Shown here: positions 1 through 10,744 of the stretch, in pieces
Position numbering within the stretch: the first letter of the stretch is position 1
Layout of the letters: each line of letters begins with the position of its first letter
Source: Diogma glabrata
Taxonomy: Eukaryota; Arthropoda; Insecta; Diptera; Cylindrotomidae
Length of the DNA: 64,000 nt
NCBI GenBank assembly: GCA_963693315.1
Contig: OY856188.1
Coordinates: forward strand, 152,545,064-152,609,063
Direction: 5' to 3'
Position numbers and translations under genes: made by a program
Notes under the pieces: generated by a model
Told to the model about the DNA's origin: nothing
Databases searched by the model: none
What the model saw: only the letters and a program-made list of their open reading frames with translations

Positions 1-290
1 TTCCAAAATAAATTTTTAAGGAATACTGAAATGAAGCCCTTTCATATGATACCCTACTTGAATCTATAAAAAATGGTTTTTCTCAAAGGTCTTACATCGT
101 ACCCCTGTCAACCAAACGAAAACCACTTTAGTTTTATTTGTATCCGTCATTTCATGTGAACATATTAGTTTTATATGCACCTCAAATTTCAAGTCCATAG
201 CATTTATAGTTTACGAGATAATCGATATAATGTGAAAAACTCGTTTTACTCTCACCAGTAGTGTTCCGTATAGAAAACGGAACCCTAAAA
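1..290 (-). repeat. GGTTCCG-hairpin dispersed repeat, copy 1
   Basis: This stretch recurs at 34944-35229 in the same orientation and at 55405-55700 in the opposite one. Its outer end is a short hairpin in which AGGGTTCCG pairs with CGGAACCCT, at about 262-287. Inside are a run of sequence about regaining an open duplex-like AT-rich body and the shared block at the very start of the window. In the two other copies it sits between a 159-bp or unique flank and the 290-bp repeats of the giant palindrome, so I read it as one module of that element. No coding capacity is visible. Confidence 0.8.
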
Positions 291-314
291 AAGGTTCATG
301 GCGAATTCTACCAG

Positions 315-1026
315 TCATCTTAATGCATTAAATTCATCCTGAATACGTTGATTTGACCAAAGTTTACGTGGTAGAGTTGTCAACAAAAACACTTGTTTTG
401 ATTTAGAGCTGGCATCTTTGAATTCTTTTTTAAGGTTCATAAGCCATGATGTATATTCACATTCCTCCTTTGGTGATAACACTTTAACTGAATCTACTTG
501 AAATATTCTTTGACTTATTGCCGATGTGACACTTGCAATTTTTTTATAACTTCCTGTTGTAATATGTTTTTGTTTGATAGGAGATTCGGCTAACCTTCCA
601 AGAACATTGTTAATATCTTCTAAAATGTCATTAAGTAGTTCAGGAACTGGTGGAGATATAGTATCAACCGAAACTGGTGATGGATCTAAAGATGCTGGAG
701 GTATTTGAATATTTTCGTTCGTTGGAATATTTTCAACATCCTGATTTATAGAAATAATTTCACTATCGATAGTTCCGATAGCTTCCGAACATGAAAGCTG
801 CTGTAGAAAATATTAGTTGCATATGAATTTTTAATAAAATAATTAAATCTACCTTATTTTTATAGATATAAGTGGGACATGTTTCACATATAAACTGGTC
901 ATCACGCAAAGTAAAATTTAGGGTCGCAGCTTTTTGAATAACAGCTGGTGTGACCAGTTTCACATTTTTTGATGTCCGCTTATGATTTTTGAGACCGTAC
1001 AAGTTACAGCACAATTTGAAAGGCAT
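315..1026 (-). CDS. Two-exon zinc-finger protein of a mobile element, function unknown
   Basis: Exon 1 is 853-1026 (58 codons), a 52-bp intron at 801-852 has GT and CTACAG ends, and exon 2 is 315-800. The joined frame stays open for 219 residues to a TGA at 315-317. Exon 1 has a candidate zinc site: a Cys pair near residues 6-7, a His near residue 15 and CETC near residues 48-51. The rest is Ser/Pro-rich, then charged, and ends in a motif around LPRKLWSNQRIQDEF. I have a loose memory of similar N-terminal zinc plus LP-x-W proteins among insect and Hydra transposon-like predictions, but I cannot name the family. A decayed copy with the same exon sizes lies at 31572-31832 in the centre of the giant palindrome, with matching upstream DNA. 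This copy has no stop or frameshift. Confidence 0.6.
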
Positions 1027-1712
1027 TTCTATTATTATCTTTTCTAAACGTTATGTCTTCTAAATATTTTTGAATATGCTTGCTATAAGGCAATCATATC
1101 AATATAAATACCCTTTAAATAGTTTTGACATAGGTAGAATCAGGTAAAATTAGGTAGGTACAATTTAATATATTTTGTTGGATGCAAGCATAATTTTTTC
1201 CCAAAAACGTTTGAAATTTTAAATGTTAAAATTATGAGTCTCTAATGAGATTTTAATTAGTAAAAAGGGGTTGAATAGACATTTTTTAAAATGAATAAAC
1301 ATTTTACAGACCCTTTTAATAAGTTAAATTCCTTTATTTTACCACTTAACTTAAATTTTTTTAATAAGTTTTTAACCATTAATGCACAGAAAATGGTTCA
1401 AATTTATTGCAGGTGTTAAAATATGAAATGTTTAATTTATTAGATCCACCTTTAGTACAGGATTATTAACACATGTGAATTTTTGATATACCAAACTTTA
1501 AAAAATCTAAGAAAAAATCCATATTGAATTGCGGACTTTTTATTTCTCAATTTCATAGCTGCATATGTTCACTTTAAAATTTGTGAAAAACAAAAAAAAA
1601 GGTGGGTTTTTGAGATATGAGCTTTGAAGTAAACCAAGGTTTTACGCGACGCCGAGCGGAAAAGAGAAAAGTTATTAATTTTAAACTTACTTATTTCAAT
1701 TATTCAATTATT
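1027..1712 (-). promoter_or_regulatory. Shared upstream region of the zinc-finger gene
   Basis: The 686 bases before the ATG at 1026 are matched in reverse complement by 30890-31571, upstream of the second gene copy. Similarity stops abruptly near 1712. It is therefore part of the same mobile unit and presumably holds the promoter. I see no defined promoter element, and there is no other ORF in it. Confidence 0.55.
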
Positions 1713-1716
1713 AATT

Positions 1717-1736
1717 AAACGCTTTTCTTTACTTCA
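1717..1736 (+). repeat. 20-bp direct repeat, left copy
   Basis: The 20 bases at 1717-1736 are repeated exactly at 3062-3081 and bracket the Helitron-like coding fragment. A reversed version of the core GCTTTTCTTTA lies near 3258-3272. The length exceeds an ordinary transposition duplication, so a recombination or repeat origin is possible. Confidence 0.7.
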
Positions 1737-2076
1737 CACTATTGGATCAAATCTTGTAACGTTAATTTGACTGCCTTATATTCAATGAAAATGAATTAAT
1801 CTTTGCAGGCATACGTATATCCGATGACAATACACGAATATCATATTAACTAACAATTTCAATTGTTTATTCGTTGTTTAAATTAAAAAATCGATTTTCA
1901 TCGGAAATTTTCAAATTCTCTCGATCTACTTAACATAGCGACTTGACATTTGCACAACATAAAGATCGATAGATAAACTATACAGAATTATGCATTTTAC
2001 GTTCATAAATTAGGTATTTTCTCAATAAATAAACAATTAATTTTAAAAATTTTCGCCGATTTCGGCCAGCATTTGC

Positions 2077-2925
2077 ATGTTATCAGATTTAAACGCATAT
2101 CAACACCGACCCGCACGTAAAGAAGCAGAACGTCAAGAAGAAAATCCAGATGAAGGGAGGAATCAGCTTACTACCACAGTTCAAAACTGTTGTTACGACG
2201 ATTTTGAGGCTGAAGTTAACACTTTTGCAGACAAAGTATGTGATACTTTTACGAAGCAGTGCTATCCCAAGCAAGTGTCAAACTACCAGATTCCAATCCG
2301 ACCTCCAGATTGGATGCTGCCTGAATTAAAATATAAAGTTCGCCTTATAGTTTGTCACCGCTGCAAGTCACACTTAAGAAGCAACAAAACAACTCCACCT
2401 GCTAAAGCTTACTGAAACCATTTAGACCCAGGCGACGTTCCACCACAAATTCAGGCACTTTCTCAAGCTGAACAATGTCTTTTGTCTCGGATTCACCCTT
2501 ATCTTAAAATTGTCAAGTTTTCTGGATTGTACGGGCACTACGGCCAAGCAATCCTTTTTGCCTTGGACATTTTTGACGTCATTTCAAAGCTTCCTACGTT
2601 CCTACCTCGATCAACCTTGGATGCTGATATAATAGTAGTAACGGAACGCTTAGAAAATGCAAATTCTGCTCGAGACTACAGTGTTTCCAGAACTAAATTT
2701 ATAGCAGCTATAGAATGGCTTAAATCAAATAACCCATTGTACCGAGACATTGTTATTGATGAAAATGCACACCTTGATGAACGTGATTTGATTCGACTAT
2801 CAAATCATGGCCCAAGTAATGAAGATGCTGAAGGTTCTAATAAAAATGCGGAAAATATATCGGAATATGTGTCTATCGGCAGTAGTTCACGCATTATCCA
2901 TGCATCGTGGCATCAAGGAAAATAA
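2077..2925 (+). pseudogene. Helitron-like N-terminal (DUF6570-type) protein fragment
   Basis: Two ORFs (2077-2415 and 2482-2925) are in one frame and separated only by a TGA at 2413-2415 plus continuing open codons. The translation has a CHRCKSHL zinc-type motif. A stretch follows with LSQAEQCLLSRIHPYLKIVK, then a TLDADIIVVTERL segment and AIEWLKSNNPLYRDI. This order matches the region upstream of the Rep/helicase in animal Helitron proteins, which usually reads as a Leu-rich block followed by a conserved W-L-x-x-N-x-L-Y motif. The Rep (HUH) and helicase domains, more than 1000 residues, are absent, so it is a fragment that cannot act alone. The protein diverges into acidic low-complexity sequence after about 2790. 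The family call rests on motif memory. Confidence 0.6.
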
Positions 2926-3061
2926 ATTAACAAATGTTAAATTCTGTGCTGAAAATGTGTTGAATTCTTTTAAGAACGTGACAAAATAGAATATCCGACT
3001 GTTCAAGGCGTTGATGACTAAAAATTAAAAAATATAAATATATGAAAAAAAATTTTTTAAG

Positions 3062-3081
3062 AAACGCTTTTCTTTACTTCA
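3062..3081 (+). repeat. 20-bp direct repeat, right copy
   Basis: Exact copy of 1717-1736, lying 137 bases after the end of the Helitron-like frame. The pair encloses about 1.3 kb. Confidence 0.7.
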
Positions 3082-3109
3082 TTGTTATGCAAACTGTAAA
3101 AAAAACTAC

Positions 3110-3245
3110 TAAAAAGCAAAAAATAATTCCAAAACTCAAATAAATTCTCTAAAAACCTCTGTAAAAAAATTCAAAAATAAAAATAATTCCAAAACTCGAA
3201 TAGATTTTCCAAAAAATTCTGTAAAAAAATTCAAAATCGAGAAAA
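3110..3245 (+). repeat. Two tandem AT-rich copies of about 62 bp
   Basis: AATAATTCCAAAACTC followed by a similar 45-base tail occurs twice in succession. Nothing coding is seen. From 3246 to 3517 the sequence is AT-rich without a recognisable feature. Confidence 0.55.
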
Positions 3246-3517
3246 TCTGACACATTCGTTAAAGAAAAGCGTGGGACGCTAATCCTCCACGAAACATTGG
3301 CGAAACGGATCTAAAGTTGTCAATTGCATGCGGTTTTTATATAAGAATTTTGAATTATATTTTTTTGTGTATATTTTTCGAATACTTTCTTTCAACGATA
3401 TAATTATTTTATTTTTCATTAATTTAGAATCACAATTGATAGTAGTTGCAATTCCGTCATCTGAAATCTTGAAAAATAGTTGTTTTTTTCGATGCACGTT
3501 TTCAAAATAATAGCTCA

Positions 3518-4035
3518 GTTACAGAAAAATTTGGTCGGCCTTGAGATTTTTGTTTTGAAATGCCTGGCAGACCTGATTGAATGGATTAAAACTTGATGCC
3601 ATAGTTACTCCACATGTAACCTCGCTGAAATTTCTTGAGACTTTTGTATAGTTACAGAAAACTTTGGTCTGCTTGGATATTTTTGTTTTTAAGTGCCTGG
3701 CAGACCTAATTAAATGGATGAAAAATTGATGCCATAGTTACCCCACATGTAACTTCGCTAAAATTTCATGACATAATTGAGACTTTTGTATTGTTAAAGA
3801 AAACTTTGGTCGAACTTGAGATTTTTGTTTTGAAATGCCTGGCAGACCTAATTGAATGGATGACAAATTGATGCTATAGTTACTCCACATGTAACCTCGC
3901 TGAAATTTCTTGACATAATTGAGACTTTTGTATAGTTACAAAAAACTTTGGTATGCCTTGAGATTTTTCTTTTGAAGTGCCTGGCAGACCTAATTGAATG
4001 GATGAAAAATTGATGCCATAGTTACTCCACGTTTG
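3518..4035 (+). repeat. 140-bp tandem repeat, left (forward) array
   Basis: About 3.7 copies, marked by CCTGGCAGACCT at 3563, 3696, 3838 and 3980 (spacings 133-142). Each unit includes TTACTCCACATGTAACCTCG and AAACTTTGGTCG-like blocks. The same family is present in reverse complement at 9976-10725, so the two arrays form an inverted pair about 6 kb apart. Confidence 0.85.
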
Positions 4036-4037
4036 GC

Positions 4038-4212
4038 CTCTCGAAGATCAAAAATTAAAACCACTTTGGTACAAAGGTTAATCACTTCCTCGACGCGTAG
4101 AAGATGTTCTTCTACAGGACGATAAATTCTATGAGGAAAATGATGACGATGATGAAATTGATCGGTCAGAACTGGTTTGTTTTGATGATATCGACGGATT
4201 ACGGATTTCGTA
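4038..4212 (+). pseudogene. Possible C-terminal coding relic with an acidic tail
   Basis: Read in one frame, this stretch gives a basic segment (LPRRVEDVLLQDD) and a strongly acidic patch (FYEENDDDDEIDRSEL). It ends in a natural-looking stop at 4210-4212, with one in-frame TAA near 4080. It looks like the tail of a transposon or retroelement protein, but I cannot identify it. The codon-like pattern is the only support. Confidence 0.25.
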
Positions 4213-4689
4213 ATGTAAATATGAAAGGACTTAAAAATCTTTTAGTTTTCTATTATTATTTACTAACAAAAATTATAAAAATAAATATGAAATACTAAAA
4301 TATTATTTTAAAAGTATTGAATTATAATTGTTATTGTTAAAATTATTTCACAATTTTAAATTGTGTGAAGTAATGCAATCTATCGTGAAAAAAAAAATCT
4401 TACATACCCCGAATTTTATTTTTTCTTTTGTTTTGGACCATCCTCTATCTAAATAGTCAAAAAAAAATTTGGTGTACGTCTGTGTGTGCGTGGGTGGGTG
4501 GGTGGGTTGGTGCGTGGCTGAGTTTTCTGCATAGGATCTTGATGAAACTTTGGCAAATGATACAGGTTCACTTGAAAATAGAAGATCTGAATTCGTTTTA
4601 AATTTGGACAAAATGGCGGGGGGTCTCCCGAACACCTCTAAGTTTAAATCTTGAATAACTTTTGATCCCGAGCTATGATCTTATTGAAA
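4213..4689. other. AT-rich spacer with a GTGGGTGGGTGG tract
   Basis: No gene is seen. At about 4478-4515 a G-rich simple sequence (TGCGTGGGTGGGTGGGTGGG) stands out in otherwise AT-rich DNA. From about 4515 onward the sequence begins to resemble the flank of the following macrosatellite (GATGAAACTTTGGCAAATGA). Confidence 0.5.
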
Positions 4690-7650
4690 CTTAGTATATA
4701 AGGTTTTAATACTGTTTTCAATATTTCTGCATACCAACTTCCGGTTTGTCACTTCCGGTTAAAAAGTTTTTTTTCAGGTGTTTATCCCTACTGTAGCCTA
4801 CAATTACCGATCGATTTTCATGAAACGTTGCGAAAAGCTTTTAAATAACATGAAAAAGATTTTATCAGCTTTTGGAGCACATTGGATAAAGGGTTGGGGG
4901 GTCCACCATACAACAGGTGGTTTTTTCCACAAAGTTTTAATGTTTGTTGGGAGCATAAAACATTCATTCGTGAATGAATTTTGATGACACTTTGGAAAAA
5001 GACGCAAACATGTATGACAACGAACTGATTAGTTTTTGAGCGATAGTGAACAAAGTGGTGGGGGGTTCCTGGAGCACCTGTTTTTTTGAAAGCTCTATAA
5101 CTTCTGTACCTGATAAGCGAGTGGGATGAAACTTGGTACATGAGTATGTAGTACGGTTTAAAATAGTTCTGCATCCCAACTTCCGGTAAAAAAATTTTTT
5201 TTGTACTTTTTTGAAGTTTTTTCAGTGTCTTTATGCAGACTACAGCCTACAATAATGAAGTGATTATGATGAAACTTATGGAATAGGGTTCCAGTTAGTG
5301 TGAAAAGATAATTATCATGTTTTGGGACACATTGATCAAAGTGGTGGGGGGTCTACCATACAAATGCTGACTTTTCACACTTTGTTTTTTAAGCTTGTTG
5401 GGAGCATACAGACTTCATTCATTAATTTATTTTAATGACACTTTGGAAAAAGATGGAGACTTAAGTAACAAAGAACTGATTAGTTTTTGGATAATATTGG
5501 AATAAGTGGTGGGGGTCCTCCCAAACACCTGTTTAATGTGTCAGCATTTTTTCAATGTTTGTTGGGAGCACACAGCATTCGTTCGTAAATGAATTTTGAT
5601 GACACTTTGGAAAAAGATGCAAACATATATGGCAAAGAACTGATTAGTTTTTGAGCGATAGTGAACAAAGTGGTGGGGGGTCCCTGGAGCACCTGTTTTT
5701 TTGAAAGCTCTATAACTTCTGTACCTGATAAGCGAATTGGATGAAACTTAGTACATGAGTATGTAGTACGGTTTAAAATAGCTCTGCATCCCAACTTCCG
5801 GTTTTTCACTTCCGGTAAAAAAAATTTTTTTGTACTTCTTTGTGGTTTTTTCAGTGTCTTTATGCACACTACAGCCTACAATAATGAAGTGATTATGATA
5901 AAACTTATGGAATAGGGTTCCAATTAGTGTGAAAAGATAATTATCATGTTTTGGGACACATTGATCAAAGTGGTGGGTACATACTATACAAATGCTGATT
6001 TTTCCCACTTTGTTTTTTAAGTTTGTTGGGAGCATACAGACTTCATTCATTAATTTATTTTAATGACACTTTGGAAAAAAATGGAGACTTAAGTAACAAA
6101 GAACTGATTAGTTTTTGGATAATATTGGAATAAGTGGTGGGGGTCCTCCCAAACACCTGTTTAATGTGTCAGAATTTTTTCAATGTTTGTTGGGAGCATT
6201 TTGATGACACTTTGGAAAAAGATGTAAACATGTATGGCAAAGAACTGATTAGTTTTTGAGCGATAGTGAACAAAGTGGTGAGGGGTCCCTGGAGCACCTG
6301 TTTTTTTGAAAGCTCTATAACTTCTGTACCTGATAAGCGAATTGGATGAAACTTGGTACATGAGTATGTAGTAAAGTTTAAAATAGTTCTGCATCCCAAC
6401 TTCCGGTTTTTTACTTCCGGTAAAAAAATTTTTTTTTTTACTTTTTTGAAGTTTTTTCAGTGTCTTTATGCACACTACAGCCTACAATAATGAAGTGATT
6501 ATGATGAAACTTATGGAATAGGGTTCCAATTAGTGTAAGAAGATAATTATCATCTTTTGGGACACATTGATCAAAGTGGCGGGGGGTCTACCATACAACT
6601 GCTGACTTTTCACACTTTGTTTTTAAAGTTTGTTGGGAGCATACAGACTTCATTCATTAATCAATTCTAATGACACTTTGGGAAAAGATGAAAACTTAAA
6701 TGACAAGGAACTGATTAGTTTTTGGACAATATTGGGATAAGTGGTACGGGGTCTCCCGAACACCTGTTTAATGTGTCAGCATTTTTTCAATGTTTGTTGG
6801 GAGCACACAGCATTCGTTCGTGAACCAATTTTGATGACACTTTGGAAAAAAATGCAAACATGTATGGCAAAGAACTGATTAGTTTTTGAGCGATAGTGAA
6901 CAAAGTGGTGGGGGGTGTCGAGGTGTATGGGACATGGGTTTTTTTAAAGCTCAATAACATCTGTACCTGATAATCGAATTAGATGAAACTTTGTACATAA
7001 GCATTTAGTATGATTTACAAAAATTCTGCATCCCAACTTCCGGTTTTTTTCTTCCGGTAAAAAAAAATTTTTTTAATTGTTGGCAGTTTTTTTCAGTATC
7101 TTTATGCACACTACAGCCTAAAATAATAAAGTTATTATGATGAAACTTATGGAAAGGTTTCAATTAGTGTAAGAAGATAATTATCATCTTCTGGGACACC
7201 TTGATCAAAGTGGCGGGGGATCTACCATACAACTGCTGACTTTTCACACTTGGTTTTTAAAGTTTGTTGGGAGCATACAGATTTCATTCATTAATCAATT
7301 TTAATGGCACTTTGAAAAAAGATAAAGACTTTATTGACAAAGAATTGACTAGTTTTTGGACAATATTGGGATAAGTGGTGGGGTCCTTCCGAGCACCTGT
7401 TTATTGTTTCAATGTTTGTTGGAAGCATACAACATTCGTTCGTTAAGTAATTTTGATTACACTTTGCAAATATGTATGGCAAGGAACTGATTAGTTTTTT
7501 TAGCGATAGTGAACAAAGCGGTAGGGGGTCCTAGAAGCCCCTGTTATTCTGGAAGCTCAAAAAACTTCTGTACCTGATAATCGAGTTGGATGAAATTTGG
7601 TACATACAGATTTAGTACGGTTTACAACAGTTCTGCATCCTAACACTATG
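4690..7650 (+). repeat. 610-bp macrosatellite, about five copies, with internal subrepeats
   Basis: The landmark GCATCCCAACTTCCGG recurs near 5172, 5787, 6392, 7029 and, mutated, 7636, giving periods of about 605-640. Inside each unit, variants of TGATGACACTTTGG, GAACTGATTAGTTTTTG and AAGTGGTGGGGGGTC occur two or three times at about 200-bp steps. The array is therefore a higher-order repeat built from related subunits. The CACTTCCGGTAAAAA block is itself a short direct duplication of ACTTCCGG. Reading frames here, such as 4818-5174, 5552-5869 and 6161-6475 on the minus strand, repeat from unit to unit and are by-products of the repeat. Confidence 0.85.
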
Positions 7651-7696
7651 TTTCCAGAGCTGTGGTGAAGTCAGCCTATGCATCAGCGTCGCAATA

Positions 7697-9600
7697 TTTT
7701 TTTTGAATAAAATGTGTTGTGTTATAGGGTTTACAATATGTGTCACAACAGCACATAAATACCTTTTAAGACCTAGGTCCCACAACAACTGGCGTTCTAA
7801 GGTCATGATGAACGCTTTTTTTAAACCTCTGCGGGTTGAAGTCACCTGAGACTAAGGATTCCGGCAAACTATTCCATTTGTGTGCAGTTCGGACAAAGAA
7901 GTCTTTCAACGATCTGCCAGTATGACAGCGTGGGATCTCGACCGTTCGACTGGTTGCGGTAGCCGATCGTCGAGTGGAACGGGGGTAAAAATTAGTTTGA
8001 GGCATGATGCTGAGCACTGTTGATGACGATATTTGTAAAAAACAACGAGGTCAGCAACAGTGCGACGATGTTGTAGGGAATCAAGTTTTGATGTCAAAGT
8101 TCGATCACCCACAATTCGTATATCCCGCTTTTGAACAGAGTCCAAGAGGACCAATATGGAAACAGAAGCAGCACCCCAATCTTGAAAACAGTACTCCATA
8201 CAGGGACGAATATAGGACTTATAAACATGGAGCAATTGGTATGGAGTGAAATTTTTTTTGCATCTATTTAGGAGACCGAGTTTTTTAGACGCGCTTTTTG
8301 CCATCGCCATTACATGATCGTTCCAGAGTAGGTCATTTGAAACTGTGACACCCAATAAACGAATGCTTTTACATTCACCTATTGGTTCATCATACATACT
8401 GAATAAAATATCTTTGGGGAACTCGGTATTTGATCTGGAAACAATCAACAGCTCTGTTTTGGTAGACTTGAAATTGACCAGGTTTTGGTCACCACAATCG
8501 GTGACATTTTTTAGTTCTTTATTCACGTTTATGGCAGCGTCTCTCCGAGCGGGATTAATTCGTTCGTGCATTTTACCTTTTGAAGGAAGGGGTTCGAACG
8601 ACTTGTGCAGAGTACTATCATCTGCAAAACTATTTATTGGGTTGCTGGTGATTTCCAACAATTCGTTGATATAAATCAAAAATAGGGTTGGGGACAATAC
8701 TGAGCCTTGGGGTACACCAGCGTTAATTAGTTTAGACTCAGAAGAAAATCCGTCTAAGGAGACCGAAATGTATCGGTTGGATAGAAAATTTTGAATCAGC
8801 TTCACAATATTGGGATGAAAACCATACGCAACGAGCTTGTGGATCAAGTTGGCATGCCAGACTCGATCGAATGCCTTGGAGATGTCTAAAGCGATAACGT
8901 ATGTTTCACCACCTTTATCAAGTATGCTGTTCCAAAAATGCGCTACATAGTTTAATAGATCGGTAGTTGATCTTTTGTTCCGAAACCCGTATTGGCTGTC
9001 GGCTATTAAATGATTTACTTCCAGAAATTTTGAAATGTGTGTATTAATATAATGCTTGTGGACTTTGGATAGGACCGATAGTAAAGCTATTGGCCTATAA
9101 TTTGAGATATCGGATTTTGGTCCCTTTTTGGGGACGGGCTGGACATTGGCCAACTTCCAGCATGAGGGAAATATACCAGATTTGTAGGATTGGTAGAATA
9201 TTTTAGTCAAAGTTGGTGCAAATTCTTTAGAAAACGTTTTTAAAATGATGGGTGAAATATTGTCCATTCCTGAGGCTTTGTTGATGTTTAACCCCTTTAA
9301 AAGTTTAGCGACTATTTGGGGTTTGAAGTGGAGTACATTCATATTAACTCCTGAAGACTGGATTTGGGGTATTTCTTTAGGAGTTCCCAAAACAGTGGAG
9401 TTCAGAGCAAAGCGTTCAGCGAGCAAGTTAGCTTTTCTTGCGGGATCATTGACGATTAAATCACCATCAATAATAGGGGGAATAGAAGATTTTGTACCAG
9501 AATTTAAAGAATTAATGGCACTGTAGAAACTCTTGTCAGAAATAGACATAGACATAAGTTTTGAAGCTTTCGATCTGTCAATTTCAGTCTTTTCTTTTAA
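7697..9600 (-). mobile_element. 5'-truncated CR1/Jockey-like LINE, copy A
   Basis: It aligns in reverse to the 3' half of the LINEs at 22891-26532 and 56609-60258 and ends with the same ACACAACACATTTTATT-type tail and a short A-run (7697-7704). Similarity stops near 9600, at the position matching about codon 400 of the full protein. The endonuclease and 5' UTR are therefore missing, as expected when reverse transcription stops early. It is older than the other two copies, with scattered changes along its length. Confidence 0.85.
7766..9555 (-). pseudogene. LINE reverse transcriptase, frameshifted (copy A)
   Basis: The 549-residue frame at 7906-9555 holds the whole RT core: NVQPVPKKG, YGFRNKRST, LDISKAFDRVWH, GVPQGSVLSPTLFLIYINEL and FADDST. 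The catalytic Asp residues are retained. Near 8011 a 13-bp deletion relative to the intact copy (between CTCAG and CATCATGCC) shifts the frame. The C-terminal tail with NSLPESLVSGDFNPQRF continues in another frame (7766-8017). Without the endonuclease this copy could not copy itself. Confidence 0.85.
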
Positions 9601-9975
9601 GTCTTAATATCTTTTGTGTAACTTTTTATTCAGGTGTGGCAGTTTAGTCAGAATGTTCCAGATTATTATAATAACTAAAAAAATTGTTTATTATTAAATT
9701 ATCAATATCATCGAAATTATTATCAATAAAATGTCAAAAATCTAATGATTGAAAATTGTTACCGAAGCATTCTAAAATTCAAACTGCTGGTATAATGCAT
9801 TATTCTCGCGCGCGATATCGTTTATTCAAAATAATGTCGGACATATTTATTAATGTTTTTTGCGAGGCCGACACGTGTTTTCATTAGACAATATGTACTC
9901 TTTTATATACAAAAATCTGGAAAAGGTTACAAGTGAGGTAAATAAGCTTATAATGTTTCATCAATTTAATTAGAT
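9601..9975. other. AT-rich spacer, nothing recognised
   Basis: Between the truncated LINE and the inverted 140-bp array. It contains a small CGCGCGCGAT patch near 9808 but no ORF or repeat that I recognise. Confidence 0.5.
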
Positions 9976-10725
9976 TTGCCAGGCACTTCAAAAGAAAAAT
10001 CTCAAGGCCGACCAAAGTTTTCTGTAACTATACAAAAGTCTCAATTATGTCAAGAAATTTCATCGAGGTTACATGTGGAGTAACTATGGCATAATTTTTT
10101 CATCCATTCAATTAGGTCTGCCAGGCATTTCAAAACAAAAATCGCAAGGCATACCAAAGTTTTTTGTAACTATACAATAGTTTCAATTATGTCAAGAAAT
10201 TTCAGCGAGGTTACATGTGGAGTAACTATGTCATAAATTTTTCATCCATTCAATTAGGAGGCACTTAAAACAAAAATAACAAGGCAGACCAAAGTTTTCT
10301 GTAACTATACAAAAGTCTTAATTATGTCAAGAAATTTCAGCTAGGTTACATGTGGGGTAACTTTGGCATCAATTTTTCATCCATTCAATCAGGTCTGCCA
10401 GGCATTTCAAAACAAAAATCTCATGGCCGACCGAAGTTTTCTGTAACTATACAAAAGTCTCAATTATGTCAAGAAATTTCATTTCAAAACAAAAATCTCA
10501 TGACCGACCAAAATTTTCTTAAATTATAAATAAGTCTCAATTATATCAAGAAATTTCAGCGAGGTTACATTCCAAATAAGTAGGCTTTTGTAATTAGTGA
10601 TTAGAAAAATTAATTAAAAATATTAATTAACGTAAATGAGAAAGCCGGCCACTGGATAGTTATTTTCTGATATAGGTTCTATAAGTTTTACCCAATTTCA
10701 CAAAGGTTACATGTGAGGTAGACTA
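9976..10725 (-). repeat. 140-bp tandem repeat, right (inverted) array
   Basis: About five copies of the 3518-4035 family in reverse complement. They are marked by GCCAGGC(A/T)TTCAAAA and by GTTACATGTGGAGTAACTAT. One unit is shortened near 10485. With the left array it makes long inverted flanks around 4036-9975. Confidence 0.85.
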
Positions 10726-10744
10726 AAGTGTCGTGGGAGCTTGG

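Noticed and set aside
4818..6475. Series of similar 70-118-residue ORFs with QLNYFKPYYILMY-like sequence
   Set aside because: They recur at the macrosatellite period, stop at different points in each unit and have no protein-like features.
9245..9526. Plus-strand ORFs inside LINE copies (also 8345-8674, 25522-25851, 57474-57755, 59238-59549)
   Set aside because: Shadows of the LINE coding frame on the opposite strand, repeated at matching positions in each copy.
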